From Dicaeum eximium (Eukaryota > Chordata > Aves > Passeriformes > Dicaeidae): a stretch of 64,000 bases of DNA. The stretch spans positions 294,248 through 358,247 of the forward strand of contig VWZP01007350.1 of assembly GCA_013396995.1 (NCBI GenBank), in the 5' to 3' direction. How positions within the stretch are numbered: the stretch's first letter is position 1; the number at the start of each line of letters is the position of its first letter. This document shows positions 1 through 12,403 of the stretch, one piece after another. Position numbers and translations under genes: made by a program. The notes beneath the pieces were generated by a model that had not been told where the DNA came from, made no database searches, and worked only from the letters and a program-made list of their open reading frames with translations.

Positions 1-1837
1 ACAGAAATCTTGCTAAGACCACAGTTACACAGAAGGAAGACGAGAAGATGGAGAAATGGGAAACTCACTGATTATTTCCATTTACTTTCTCAGGGATAAT
101 CATAGAAGATAGTGGTGGAGATGGAGATATTTTAAAACTCATAAATGCAAGGTGCAATCAGGCAGCAATGCACAGTTGCAGAACATAATAACACAAAACA
201 AGGGAAACATAAGTATAATATAAATTCCTATGCAACCAGTGAAGATGGAAAATATTAAAACTGTAAATGGGATAAAGAGTTGAAGAACATAGATTACTAA
301 ATCATTAATGTGCAGTAAAACCAGTTTTCATATCAGTTAAAATGAAAGTTGAATTTCTCCAATTGTCATTCCAGTTTTGTGTGTAAATGGATTAGCAGTA
401 GCAATTGCTGCTTTAAAAAATCAAACAGACCAGCTCTCCTCCAGAAGACAAAAACAAACCAAAAAACCTAAATAAGCAAATTTCAACCAGCAAAACTAAA
501 AAACCCAAAGGCCACCTAACCTCCCACAAAAAAACTGTTTTAGCATGATCCCATAAAATAGTCAAGTTTTATGATTAGAAATGCAGCCCTTACTTTTGAT
601 TATGATTTTTTTCTCTTTCATAAAGTGCATAGAAGACACTTAAAGTCTTGGGAAGGAGAGAAAAGAACAAATCAGCTACTGGTGTTTCAGAAAGCTCTGG
701 CTGTAGTCACAAGATCTTTCAGTTCAGACACAGAAGAGTTTAGAGGTGAATGTTTTGGTTGCTCCTGGAGATAGTCTGGATTGTTTAGGAGCAGAAATTT
801 ATTACTGGCAGCAAGGATACATCTGATTTTCCATTACCTGGTATTGCTGGGCAGTGGAAGGGTCACAAGCAAATAAAAGCTTTCCTGTCTGCCACATCTC
901 AGGTGAGTTAACACCAACCTGAGTATGTGGAATTTGAAGTCTTGAAGGAGATCAATAGCCTTGTAGCCTCCCCTAGCCCTGCATCCCCACTTCCCTGCTT
1001 GTGTGACAAGGGCAATAATGCTTCATTATCACCTAGGGTGAGGAGCAGAGGCTGAGGTTCGGCTACAGAGCAGGAAGGGAGACCCATTTTATGAAACTGG
1101 GAAGCCACACACAGTGAGCACAGGATGCAGCATGAATGGCTTTGTTTCCCTTTTAAGAAGGAGCCAAATTCTTTCATAAAGAACATTTGCATCAGCCGGC
1201 AGTAATAAACTCCCAGGCCTCGATGCATCGCTGACACTGCCCTTACCCCCTTAAACAATGGGCCACACTCCAGGTCCTCTGGGGAAAGCAGAACATGTTT
1301 GGAGAAAGGCACAGGGGCCTTAAGCCATGGGACAGAGCCTATAAACACAGCATTAGGCGCTAAGGCTGCTGACAAGTGTCCAGGCAGCACAGAGAGCTCT
1401 GCTCCCTACACAGATCTAAGTAACAAGTCTGATGTTTGTGTTTGACAGAGCCCTCCATAAATGGGTCTCTTCCAGAAGCAGCACAGTGAAAATCAGAGCA
1501 CCAGCTGAACACAAAAATTGCTGGTAAGGTAGAAGATTGCAGAGGTTTCTGGGGATATTTTCCAAATGAAATATTTTCATGTCCTCTATGAACCTGGCTC
1601 ACCTCCCTATTGCTGAACATGAAGACTGGCTTTAGTCATCAGTGACTTATGTGGTTTTAAATTGATCCAAAATCAGTGGCCTGGAGCTTTTCCTGAAAGA
1701 TCATTTAAGTACCACAACTATGTTTTCATCTCTGCCTTTAGTCTTGGTTCATCTCAGACAGACAGTAAAGGCTTTCAGGAAAATGTCTTTTGGGTAACAG
1801 GGAAAAGAGGAAACCTCTTCTATCAAGGACAAAATCA
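1..1837. other. Unique AT-rich non-coding DNA
   Basis: No recognisable exon, repeat family or RNA gene is visible. There is an A-rich patch around 455-530. A textbook 5' splice-site match (CAG|GTGAGT, cut between 902 and 903, + strand) occurs at 900-908, but I see no convincing acceptor or coding frame upstream, so it may be chance. Short open frames on both strands show no family motif. Confidence 0.6.
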
Positions 1838-2196
1838 TCAAATCACAGAATTTTTAGATTGGAAAAGACCTTTAAGATGACTGAGTCCAACCATTAACTC
1901 AACATTGTCAAGTCCACCACTAACCCATGTCTCTAAGTGCCACATCTACATTTTTAATTATTTAAAAAAATACTTCCAGAGACAGTACCTCAGTGACTTC
2001 CACAAGCAGCCTTCAGTGCTTGATAAACCTTTCCATATAGAAACTTGTCCTAATATCCAATCTATACCTCCCCTGGTGCAACTCAAGGCCATTTCCTCTT
2101 GTCTTGCCCCTTTCTACCTGGGGGAACAGGCTGACCCTCACCTGGCTGCAAACTCCTTTCAGGTAGTTGTAGAGAGCTATAAGGTCCTCCACCTCC
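1838..2196 (-). mobile_element. CR1 LINE 3' fragment
   Basis: The plus strand reads as the reverse complement of an avian CR1 3' end. It begins with the short terminal repeat-like motif (aatcacagaa at 1841) and continues through the familiar antisense blocks: 'aaaagacctttaagatgact' near 1863, 'gtcaagtccaccactaaccc' near 1909, 'cctaatatccaatctatacc' near 2049 and 'tttcaggtagttgtagagag' near 2157. It is truncated at its 5' end (around 2196), as CR1 copies usually are, and carries many substitutions and small indels. CR1 is a non-LTR retrotransposon and the commonest interspersed repeat of birds; this copy is far too short to move. Reading frames across it on either strand are not genes. Confidence 0.93.
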
Positions 2197-4074
2197 ATGT
2201 AAGCCTACAGTAATTACAGCTGATCTTAATTTGTGCAGTTTAAATTTAATGAGCTATGTGCATAAAATGGGAAGTTGAACAATTTTGGGTACACTGGTTT
2301 ATTAACAGAGACAAGCAAGTCAAAGCCCAATAAAGGTCATAACAACTTATTGTTTTAAATATCGTGTTACAACACTGGCATCCATCATGAATTCCATGTC
2401 TGTGTTCAAGTACTCATATGGGGGGAAGATAAAGCTTTTGCATAGGATTTAAAGAAAACCACTTTAAGCTTCCAGACTCTGGGAGCTAAAGCAGCAAAGA
2501 AAATTCTCTGCCTCTCAGTACAACTTGTTATACAATTAATTTGATCTAGGAACAGAGTATTTACAGGGTAATTTGCAATATGTAAACTGTTAAGCACAAA
2601 ATGGCACTCTTTAAGTCATTAAACACAATTCACCTTCATTACAGGCACAGTTGGGATCCAGGGATTTCTTTTTTGTGAGTGTGAGCAGAAAAAAAGGTTG
2701 TTGTCAGGAGGATGACTTCTCTAGAATTTAATCAGGTCTAATACCAAGTATAAGTGATCAAAATTATGTTTGATCAACACAACTCACAAAATATTTATTC
2801 TCAACAAGACTCTGATATTAAGTTTATTAATGCACTCAGGAATTCACCTTTAATGTGCAGCTCTAGGAGCACAAAGCAGTTAATGTGATCACAGTCAAAT
2901 TGCAATTAGGTTTCATCAAGACTGATATAATGGTATTTTCCTTCATGCTAGATAAACTGTTAGTTAAGGGACTATATCATTGTTTCACATGCTTTCTGGT
3001 TTTAATAAGCATACAGACTTGAAAAGTCCAATAGTGGCTGCTTTTTAGCATGTTTTAATCATCCCAATCATTCCTAAACTGAAGTCTAGAACTACATACA
3101 GATTTAACTGTTTCACTGAGTGGTTTTAAAGATTCAAATTCCATTTTTCTTCCTGTGATTTATACATCTGTAAGGACAAATAATATTTTCCTAATGATCC
3201 TGGACCTAATTAAGTATAAATTACCTTTCCTCATGTGAAATTAATGCTGATTTCTACCAGCAGAAAGTTTGGGTGCAAGTACCAAACACTACAGTCTTTG
3301 AGAAGTCTGTAACTTTGAAAAGATGGATGGGCCAATGGGCAGGTTCATTCTTGTGTGCAGCTTCCAAGAGCTCTCCCAAACTAGACACATTCAGCTTATG
3401 CGTGTGATTTCCCATCTGCATTCACAATCTAAATAACAAATTCAACACCACCATTGTTTTGTACAAACAGGAAGAACTCCAGTGTCAGTGCTTATGTAGA
3501 AGGCATTTGTCCTGAGTCCTACTCATGTGGATGACAAGAAGAAACATGAAAAGTGTTTCTGACTACAGGACACCCTCAAAAACCAGATCAAGCCAGTCTC
3601 CTGCAAGAAATCAAGAGACTTCCATGCTGGAGTGTAAAAGGTATAACGAGAAAGTAGAATTTTCTTTCCCTGAGAGATGTGAAGCTGGATTCACTATTGT
3701 CCTACCTTATTTACAGCAGATGTCATCTAGTGAACCTACAGCACACAACACAGAGAACTGACAACTGCCAGGAATTTTGATTAAGAGAAAGAAATAACTT
3801 ATTTCCCAGCATCCAACTGAAATACAATTCCTAGAACCTGGAGTTTAGAAATAACAGTAGGTTTTCAATACTTTCCTTGATTCTTTTTTAGTTTTAGTTG
3901 AACTAGATAATGTATCTTGAGATGGTATTTCTTAGACTACATGATTATGGCAAGAGAGCTTTTAAAAATATTTCTATCCTAGCTCATAGAGTTATTCACT
4001 CTCTAACATTTTTGTTTGATGTATAAAAAATTAATAGAGTTACCCAGATTTTTTTAGAGTTCCATATATATTAA
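2197..4074. other. Unique AT-rich non-coding DNA
   Basis: Nothing recognisable is visible. A 78-codon plus-strand frame at 3525-3761 lacks family motifs and convincing flanking splice sites. Confidence 0.6.
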
Positions 4075-5420
4075 AATCACAGAAACACAGGACAGAAGGG
4101 ATCTCAAGAGAGCACTTAGTCAAACTCCCTGCATGAAGGAAAAATCAAGAACACTTAAATCATCCTTACCATATTTAAACTGTTCTTAAAATTGCTGGTT
4201 TAGGAGTTCACCACAATGTTTCTGTTTAAACCAGTGCAATTTCTGAACACACAGAATTCAGAAGTTAAGCACATTTAATTTTGACATCATTGTAGGCCAC
4301 TGAGCGTAAATATTCAAAAATTAAAAATATCGGGGTTGTACTTGAAAGTTCCATATTTCCTGTAAATCTTTTACTTTCTGGGATAATTAGGCAGTGTTTA
4401 TTCAAACTTGCTCATATGCTATGCTTATATATGTCTCATAATTTTTCTATATGTAGAGATCTTCTGTAGAGTGTGGTGTCCAAAATTATTTACCAGCTAA
4501 AGCCTCAGCCATGCTTATCACAGTGATACAGATACCTCTTAATGTGACATTTCTCTTAGTACACACCAAAACAAGTCCTTTTTTTTTTGCGACACCATCC
4601 CATTCCCTGCTTATAACTTGCCTAGGATGTATTCTGAACTTTCCAACTGCTCTGTTTCTGACTGCACCTGTTGATTTTACTCTTGTTGACACCAAGCCAT
4701 TTCCTCAATTTATCAAGATGTCTTTGAACTATGGTTTTGTCTCTCAAAGTACTTGCAGCCAAACCCTTTTGGTGTCACCCCCACGTGATGTAACTGTATT
4801 CTATATTTCATTGTACAAGATACCAGTGAAAATAATATAAGAGCTGAGTGTAGAACTGGTCCCTGTAGATATCCACTTGAAATTTTCTAGTATTTGAGAG
4901 AATCTTTTAACAAGCTCTGCATTCCCATAACAGTCATCACATCAGGACTGCCCTTTTCCAATACCCCTTGAGAGAGCAATGTTAGAAAATACCAGGTTCT
5001 TTATGAAAGATGTATCCTATCTACCATTTTCCTCTGAATCACTTATCACAATCTGATAAAGAAGGGAATTGTATTGCTTTGATGTGACTTATTTCCCATG
5101 GATATATCCACCTATATTTTAATAGTACTATTGTCTTCCATGAAGAAAATAGTTCCTTCTAAATAGATAATTCTAGAATATTTGTGGAATCGGATCAGTC
5201 TATATCACTCATACCTTCATTTTCCCATTTTTTTATTTTGAAAGGGAGACACCATGTTTATTCTTTACCAGTCTCCCACAGGCTTGCCAGATTACTCAGG
5301 GGTTATTTTGGTTAGTTTCCTTAAGTACTCTAAAATGAACATCCTTGAAGGTATATCCTGCACAAACTAGTGATTACAAGAGTGTCTTTCAATTTTCTTG
5401 TGTGGCTCTCTCTGGTCCTG
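4075..5420 (-). mobile_element. Ancient, decayed CR1 LINE tract
   Basis: This stretch can be followed, block by block and with much divergence, as the antisense of a long CR1 copy. The 3' end lies at about 4075-4240 ('ggacagaagggatctcaaga', then 'aaactgttcttaaaattgct'). Blocks resembling the upstream 3' part of the element follow: 'ttggtgtcac' near 4770, 'gaactggtccctgtagatat' near 4853, and a region near 5260-5340 containing 'gcttgccagattactcaggg' and 'ccttaagtactctaaaatga', which corresponds to part of the reverse-transcriptase reading frame of CR1 read backwards. The order of the blocks is what persuades me, since individual identities are low. It could be one old copy of about 1.3 kb or two nested fragments, and 4240-4440 is not alignable by eye. 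No frame survives. Confidence 0.55.
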
Positions 5421-8400
5421 TAGAATTTCACAGTATAAATAAATATGAAATGGCAATTTGTTTAATACCTATATAATGATATATATTTACACTAATGACT
5501 TGTGTGACATGATGTAGCAACTCATGAAGCAAATTACTCTTCAATCTGTATTTTAGTGATACAACATCACTTGTCTGTGGCTGAGAGACAGTTAAAAGAA
5601 AGGTAAACTAGAAGTCAGGTGTAGATGGTGTAGAATGGAAAATTTTAGATTGTTGTTGCTTTTGCACTGCAGTAAAAGCACAACAGAACATTTAAAACAT
5701 TCAAGTTTCAAGTCCAGTTATCTACTACTAAGAAAATACTTTCAGCTGATGCATCTGCCCTAGAATTCCTTGACATGTTCTTGCACTATAACCATATTTT
5801 TTTCTCTATTTGAAACCAATTTTGTCCTCTGTGGTCCTCCCGTCCCCACCTTGAACCATGGGGAGTATACTCACTGACTGAACATGGAAGGTAGAAAAGG
5901 TGGAAAATTCGACATGCAGCAATTGTAAGGAATCTCTTTTTTAACAGCAAGCTAGAAACTTCATTAAAGACTGAAGAACAGAGTTTCTATTTCCATTCCC
6001 ACTTGCAAAAAATCCCCATGGAAATTTATGGACTTCTAGTTAAAGGAAAATTATTTTAACTCCTCATACTTTTTCTCCTGGAAATATACCCTTGATAACT
6101 GAGAGTTTGGTCTGAATGTTAAAATGTTTCTAAGTGTTACAATGTCCCTTTATTAAAAGACAGTCGAAGTGCCAGAATTTCTTTGCCCAATGAGCAGAGT
6201 ACAAGTGTGCACAGGTAAGAATTGGACAGTTTTGTACAAAAAAGATTTCTAGACAGTAGAGAGGAAGGGGGAGGAAAGGCAGGAAAGGCTGACACTGCAT
6301 TGTGCAAATTGAAAAGAAAACTACCCCCTTCTTCCTTTCAAAACCAACCAAAGTAAAAACAAAATTCGAGAACAAGAAACACTGCCTGAAGTGTTTACTA
6401 GCATTTTTTGGTACTTTTTTTTTCCAAAAATTATCTGTTCAATTTTTTACATATCTGATTCAAAAGTCTGTTCTTATACTGTAAACAGTATATGCTGAAA
6501 TGTAGGTCCATATGTGGGGCCTAGTGATATCAATAAAGTTGTGCTTCCTGTGGAATTACAGTCATACTACATAGACAATAAAAATAGGGATCTTTTAAAA
6601 GTAACTAGAAACTGTAAGCATAAAGTAAGTCTGGTCACCATATTCATGAAGTTATGAATGGCATGTCCCTGCTTTCAGTTCTGTACTCCTCTGTGATTTG
6701 CCATAAAATAGCAAGTTTGATAAACCTAGAAGTGGATACATTTCAGACGAAAAAAAATTATACAAATATAATTCTCTGAGGAAAGTTGGAATCATAGAAG
6801 TACAGAAAGGGATATCAGCATTACGAATTACTTACTTCAAGGGCTAAAGTCACAGTATCACAGATATTGTAGACACTGCAGACTTAATAAATTATTATAA
6901 ATTCAAAAACCTCTAAATATTTCATGAGTTAAATTGTATAATCTGGCTAACATTTACTGTAAACCAAATAAGTAACTAAGCTGCCCATTAATTCAGAGAG
7001 CAGAGTGTAATAATAAAACTGCTCTTAAAAATGGGAGTCATTGTGAATGACTGCTTTTAACGTTTTAGTAAGCATCATTAACTTCATATGAAAGGTTTAT
7101 AAACATTTACTTTGCAAAACTTCTCTACTAGCAATAGGATAGATTTCATTGCTTGTTCTTACAGAGGTTCCTTTCTTAAATCATGTACTGAAAGTAGGCA
7201 ATGTGCAGCCCAAACTTCACTGCAAACCTTCAGACCGTGTAAAATATTATAAACCTTCTCCCGTTCCTGAGCTCTAGTTCCAGCACATACCATAAGATGG
7301 TCACTTATATTCCACAGAGTTCACTTTTCTTTGGATATTTTCCTTCTTTGTCTGTTGCACTTCAGGCAAAACCTTCCTTCTCCCCATATTTAATGGAATA
7401 AACCTATTAGCAGTCAATCATTAATTCCTAGGGGCTCAATTCAGTAAAGAAAAAATTACCTCCCCAGTTGTCAGCTATGAACTCTCCTGATGGCTGTGCA
7501 GATGAAGAGTCTGATCAAAATAGATCATGTGGAAGTAATAAAAGGAATACATTGCAGTTACATGGCACTTTCTGACTTAAGCCTTCACATATTAATTAGT
7601 GAAACTTCACAACACCCATGTTAAGCAGGTAAAGACTGTGAATGCTTCATGAAAGGATAACCAAGGTATAATGAGTTGAAAAGTACTTCCAAAGGAAAAC
7701 AGTAAATTGTTCCTGGACCAGGGGTTAAAGTTGCTCAGGAAGTCACTCAGTCTCTCTATGCATTTCTCACACAGCACTGCATTTCTGCAGGTAGAAGTTT
7801 TAACCTCACACAATTCTCTTTTTCCCCCTCTGTGATGAATCCCAGCTCTTCACTGCTCTTTCCTATGCCCCTTTGTCACCCACACCCAGCTGAGGGTGCG
7901 TGCATTGCCTCTGATGAGCAGAGGAATGTCACCAAGTGTGCTTGGTACAGGAGCCTATATATCATATACTCAGCATTTCCTGACCAGTGTTATGGAAACA
8001 GGAAATTTCAAGGAACACTGGGTGCTTTGTGTGCTGGACTGGACTGGAAACAACTAACACAACTAAGTTTACTGTCAGAGAATTTCTAATGAAGTCATTG
8101 CTCTTATTTGTTCCTTACAGCATGTTCTGCTGGGGAGGCATTTATCTGCTAATTCAAATTTAGCCAGGAGTGTATTTTTGCTTGTAGTGAGGACATGATC
8201 CTTTAAGAGATGTAAGAAATACTGTCAAAAGTCTTACTGCAGACAAACAAATATTAAATTAAAGGCGCTTCTGTTGGTATAACTTATTTGCTCACAACAC
8301 CCAGTATCAACTATACTGTCAAACCCATTTTTTAAAGCCTGGTTTCTAAGGAAAAGAATAATGAAATCATGCTACCAGCCTGTCTGTCAGCCCTGACCCT

Positions 8401-9472
8401 AATGATCTTGAACATGCCAGCCAATTTCAGCCACATCTGACAATGCCTTCAGGACACAGGTCTCAAAAATCTTCCTCTCCTAGGAGCCTAATGAAAATCA
8501 GGCGTTGGTGGAGGAGAGAAAATGGCTGTATTATTCCTTTCTCTGAGGAAAAGGCACAGAGAAAGGAGGCTTTCTTTATGAGTTGGCAGCAGCTAGCTGG
8601 GCAGTCGCGTGTTGTGGGGACTGCCTGATCAGCACAGCTCGCCAGCCAGCACAGACACCCCTGCTCCAGGTTTGCAGAGCAGAAAGCCAGAAAACCCTGC
8701 ATGTAAATAGAGGGAGGGCAGGGAGAGGCTGGGAGTGGCACAGAACCGCAGGGAGCAAAGCAAAAAACGCGTGACATTGCAATAGGGTATGCTTTTAGGA
8801 ACAAGAGATGGAGGAGGGGTATGGACAGGGATTCAGGAAATGCGAGAGGGAGGGGGGCAGATTATAAACATCTTTGGGAGAGGGGGAGGAAATGAGGCAC
8901 TGGGTTTATGGGGCAGACCTGCAGATATTGTAGGCAGGGCTGCCATGGGCAGGCTTACTGAGTGGAGGAGATGTAGGTTAATTAAACCTGCTGCTTGGAA
9001 TCATTTATTAAATTACCTGCAGTTTCTGCACTAGAAAGGTTGGCTGCTCTGGATAGCATATTGTTTAGGACAGGCCTTACACAAAAGTGGCTTTCAAACA
9101 CAAGAGGGGCATTAAAAGGACAGTGCTTTTTGCTTTCTTCATGGTGGGCAAATAGGCAATGAGTCAGTTCAGCTAAGGGGAATGATTTAGTGATTGATCT
9201 AAGTGTCAGGTTTGAAATCACTGCTGTAGACTCCTTGAAGTTACAAGGTCATCTCAACCCTTCATCGTTCCAAAGAAGAAAAATTAAGTGCCACGCAGCT
9301 ACCACATCTGGTTCTGGCCTTTAAAAATGAAAGCCTATTTGTTCTACACAGATTTGAAAGAATCTGAGGAACTTGCTCACATTTTCACACCCCCTGGTGC
9401 TATGTAGCAACCTGCACAACACAGATTTGTGTGTTTACCTACAGCCAGCTGATAAAGTGTATTACAGATAGA
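5421..9472. other. Unique AT-rich DNA with a purine/G-rich patch
   Basis: Mostly unique AT-rich sequence without a recognised gene. A purine-rich patch lies at 6245-6295 and a G-rich zone at 8700-8900 (listed separately). A short CR1-like 3'-end similarity may exist around 6789-6830, but it is too weak to call. The small frames at 7.8 kb and 8.4-9.2 kb show no domain. Confidence 0.55.
8712..8733 (+). other. Potential G-quadruplex motif
   Basis: Four GGG runs at 8712-8714, 8716-8718, 8721-8723 and 8731-8733 are separated by loops of 1, 2 and 7 bases, which meets the canonical intramolecular quadruplex rule. More G runs follow on the same strand between about 8808 and 8895. The motif has no adjacent recognised promoter. 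Confidence 0.6.
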
Positions 9473-9512
9473 TAAAATATATACATATATATTACAAAAA
9501 TATCTATAATAC
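9473..9512. repeat. AT-rich microsatellite-like tract
   Basis: Degenerate (TA)n with interruptions, visible as repeated 'atatatac' and 'atatatatt' steps. No function is inferred. Confidence 0.6.
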
Positions 9513-9794
9513 AGATTACAATATGAATGAGCATACATTTTGCACTGAAAAATGAGAGAACACTATTAATACCTGTGCTAAGCATCATTCTGTGTGAACA
9601 GATTTTTAGATGACTGACAATTCACCCCTGCTGTGGTACACATATGAAATTCTCCTCTTTTCTTACTTTAGTCAGAGTAACAGTAAAATGCTCAAGCCAA
9701 ATATCAAAATAAATTAATTTATGACAAGGTCTGTGCCATAATGGCAATCACAGACATTCAGCAGAAGTGAACATGCTCACAGGGGGTTTTATTT

Positions 9795-10251
9795 TCATTT
9801 CATCCAGACCCACATATTTGGGTGTTCATGAACTGTCATGTTCAGGGCAATATCTTGACTGAAAACACCCAAACAGCACCTCTTCATCAGCTCTGCACTG
9901 ACTCTGTGACAGCTGAGCTGCACACTGGCCAAAGATGGAGTTGAAACAAGTCTCTTACTACTGAAGGTTGCCTTGCCACTGTCTGTCCTTGCTTCTTGTT
10001 TGTACAGCACACAGGGTACAGTGGGGTCCTCCTCCATGGCTGAGATTACAATGTGCTGCAGAAACTGTACCTGAACTACAGTACTGATAACAAACATCAG
10101 CCTCTGGAACTGTCAGTGCATCAACTTCCCATCCCAGCTGTACATTCACTATTGTCAGATTCTCAGTTTTAGAGAAAGAAGTCAGATTCAACCATTTCAC
10201 ACTGAAAACTAATAAAAAAGAAATAACCCAAAGTGGAAAAATTAATTTCAT
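9795..10251 (-). pseudogene. Possible broken coding region (unrecognised)
   Basis: Two minus-strand frames overlap here. The upstream one (10251 down to 9958, 97 codons) opens with Met-Lys and a hydrophobic run resembling a signal peptide (LIFPLWVISFLLVF), then Asn-Leu-Thr sequons. The second (10097 down to 9795, 100 codons) is in another frame. It has mixed-charge, codon-like composition and few of the low-complexity artefacts of random AT-rich frames. If both are remnants of one protein, a frameshift lies somewhere in 9958-10097; alternatively they are separate exons or chance. I do not recognise a family. Neither strand shows a clear splice framework. The call is speculative and is offered because this pair reads more like protein than its neighbours do. 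Confidence 0.15.
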
Positions 10252-12314
10252 GCCATTTGTAAAATAAACTTAACAGAACAGAGAGTGAGCCAGGTAATAG
10301 CTACTTGTGTTTTCTGTAAGCTACTTTGACAAGAAATCAAATCAAGTCAGGGAAGCATGTTTCTCCAATATTGAGAATGTAGCTATAATAACTGTTACAT
10401 TAGCTAACACAAATTGAGAAAGCCTCCAAATCTGTGACTTGTCTCCACATGTCAAAAGGAGCATCTGGTCCTGTGATTTGCTGAGAATGAAAAATACAGC
10501 TTAGTGCAGGGGGAGGGCTGTAAGTGACTTCTGAACAAAGGACACAGCTATCTGAGTGCAGAAGGTGTCTGGTTTAAGTTCAGTTTAATCTTTGCACTTT
10601 TGCCTTCTTTGTTTGAATGGATCCCTTCAGATGGGGGAGGCGAAAAAAGTCTAAATGAAAGGAACATCAGGTACTGTTGAAACTCATTTAAAGTGCAATC
10701 TGCAATAGGCAGGGACTTAGGTTGCTGACAGAATTATAGCATCCAAGGGGCCTGGAGAGAGGGGCCTTAGCAAAAATGTGTGTGCTTTCGATCACAGATA
10801 AGCCTTGAATTTTTTTCTTACATGGTCTGTGTTCTGTAAGAAGGGAAGGCATTGCTCCTGTAAAAGATAAACTAATACTAATGAGTTGGGCAAGGCACAG
10901 AGCAGACAAGGAATGTGTAAACTACACACACAGAGGCCTGCAGGGAACCTGTGCTGCTCCTGCTCCATTCCAACCCAAAGGCTCATCGAGCTGGCCTGAG
11001 CTTCCCAGCTCTGCCTCTTAAGGGGATGGGTGACATGAGAACTTTCACACGGGGTTTTACTCTTGAATAAATGTACTTCAAGGTATTGCCAGTTTTTCTG
11101 CAGTTTACTTATTGTCCCTGGATTTCAAAACTCATCTTGAACTATCTCTACGTATTCTTCCCAGTTTTGTATTACTTAAACCCCACATTTTAATATTGAC
11201 TTAAAATTTCTTTGCTTTTATAGGACTCTTATGAATAATGGTTATTGATCTCATCCTCTTTTTCCCACTTATCTGCAAAACACCCTCTTACCTTCCTATT
11301 CCAGACCACTGAGCTAGTTCTCATGTAAAACTTTCCTCTTTGCTTCCACCAAGGACTGGCTGACCCTATTCATCTTTCCTTTCTCTTTCCTCTAGTTTGG
11401 AAAAATCCTGCTTGCTTGCATTTTTTGCTCTTTGAAAACTTATTTTTCTTTCCTTGTCCTTGACTCAAGTTCTCTCTTGAGATGTTTCTCTACTTCTGCG
11501 AAGCTGAACTGTGATGGGACTAGGTCTGCAGAAGCAGTTTTATTCACTCGCTCATTTTGTGAAGGAATGAGATCTCTGTCCCTTACAAAGTTGGTGGGAT
11601 AAAAGGTAAAAAACAAGGGACATGTAGAAACACCCCACATGAAATATGAAGGAGGAATTAATCTTTCAAGGAAAAGAAGTATTAAGTGTCTCTGCCAAGA
11701 AGTAAGGGTATATGGAAAGCCCCAGAAAGATGGATGCAGTTGGTTTCTTCAGTAAAGAACAACTTCAGTTTTACAAACATGGACTCTTCATGCTTTTCTA
11801 AGAGGGGAAAATTAGAAAAAATGTGGCAAGGTATGTACTAATTTTCAAAATCCTCAGCATACCACACAACTCCCTATTCCTGCATTTTCCAGCATACCCA
11901 ATCTCCTCTAATCTCATGTGTTTTTGACTCAAAGCTAAACTCCAAATAAAATAAATGTATACATTCTTTTTCTGCTACCCTCATCTGGTTATCTGTCCCT
12001 TTTCACAAGCTCTTGGAGGTCAGACATCAAGACTTCAAAGTCCAGCTGTAGCCTAGCTTATGATAAGTATTTATTCCTCGTGGTAAGTGCAAGGGCCAAT
12101 GCTGAAATGCTTTGAGACTAAGACTTGGGAGATGCCAGAAATCCTGCAGTGATTTGGATGCATTGTTTCACTCAACTTTGCTCCCAGTATCCACAATCCT
12201 AAACATGCAATTGTTTTTATTAAAAGTGTGTCTGTATTGTTTATCCATGTTGTAATTCCTACTGACTTCAAGTAAGAGACTATCAAAAAAAGGGGAGAGA
12301 AAGGAATACACATC
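10252..12314. other. Unique AT-rich non-coding DNA
   Basis: Nothing recognisable is visible. A short pyrimidine-rich segment lies at about 11240-11400. Small frames at 10.7-11.0 kb and 11.44-11.64 kb have no motif. Confidence 0.6.
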
Positions 12315-12403
12315 AGATCTTGAGCTGGTGTAAATAGCTATTGATTTACTGAAGCTTTACTGAGGCTCACAAAGCCAGGCTAATTTACCCCACATCAGGA
12401 TCT
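12315..12403. mobile_element. Ancient palindromic (MITE-like) amniote repeat
   Basis: Imperfect inverted arms of 21 bp at 12315-12335 and 12383-12403 match each other at 17 of 21 positions, with a 47-bp centre. The arm consensus, an 'agatc...tga..tgg.gtaaat' pattern, is one I recognise from old palindromic interspersed repeats found widely in turtles, crocodilians and birds. These behave like non-autonomous DNA elements. Such copies long predate passerines. The family name is left open because I cannot search a repeat library. Confidence 0.5.

Noticed and set aside
900..908. Perfect 5' splice-site consensus CAG|GTGAGT
   Set aside because: Such matches occur by chance every few tens of kilobases, and no upstream acceptor or open frame supports an exon.
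1905..2213. Open frames of 102 codons (+) and 61 codons (-)
   Set aside because: They lie almost entirely inside the CR1 fragment and are read from repeat sequence.
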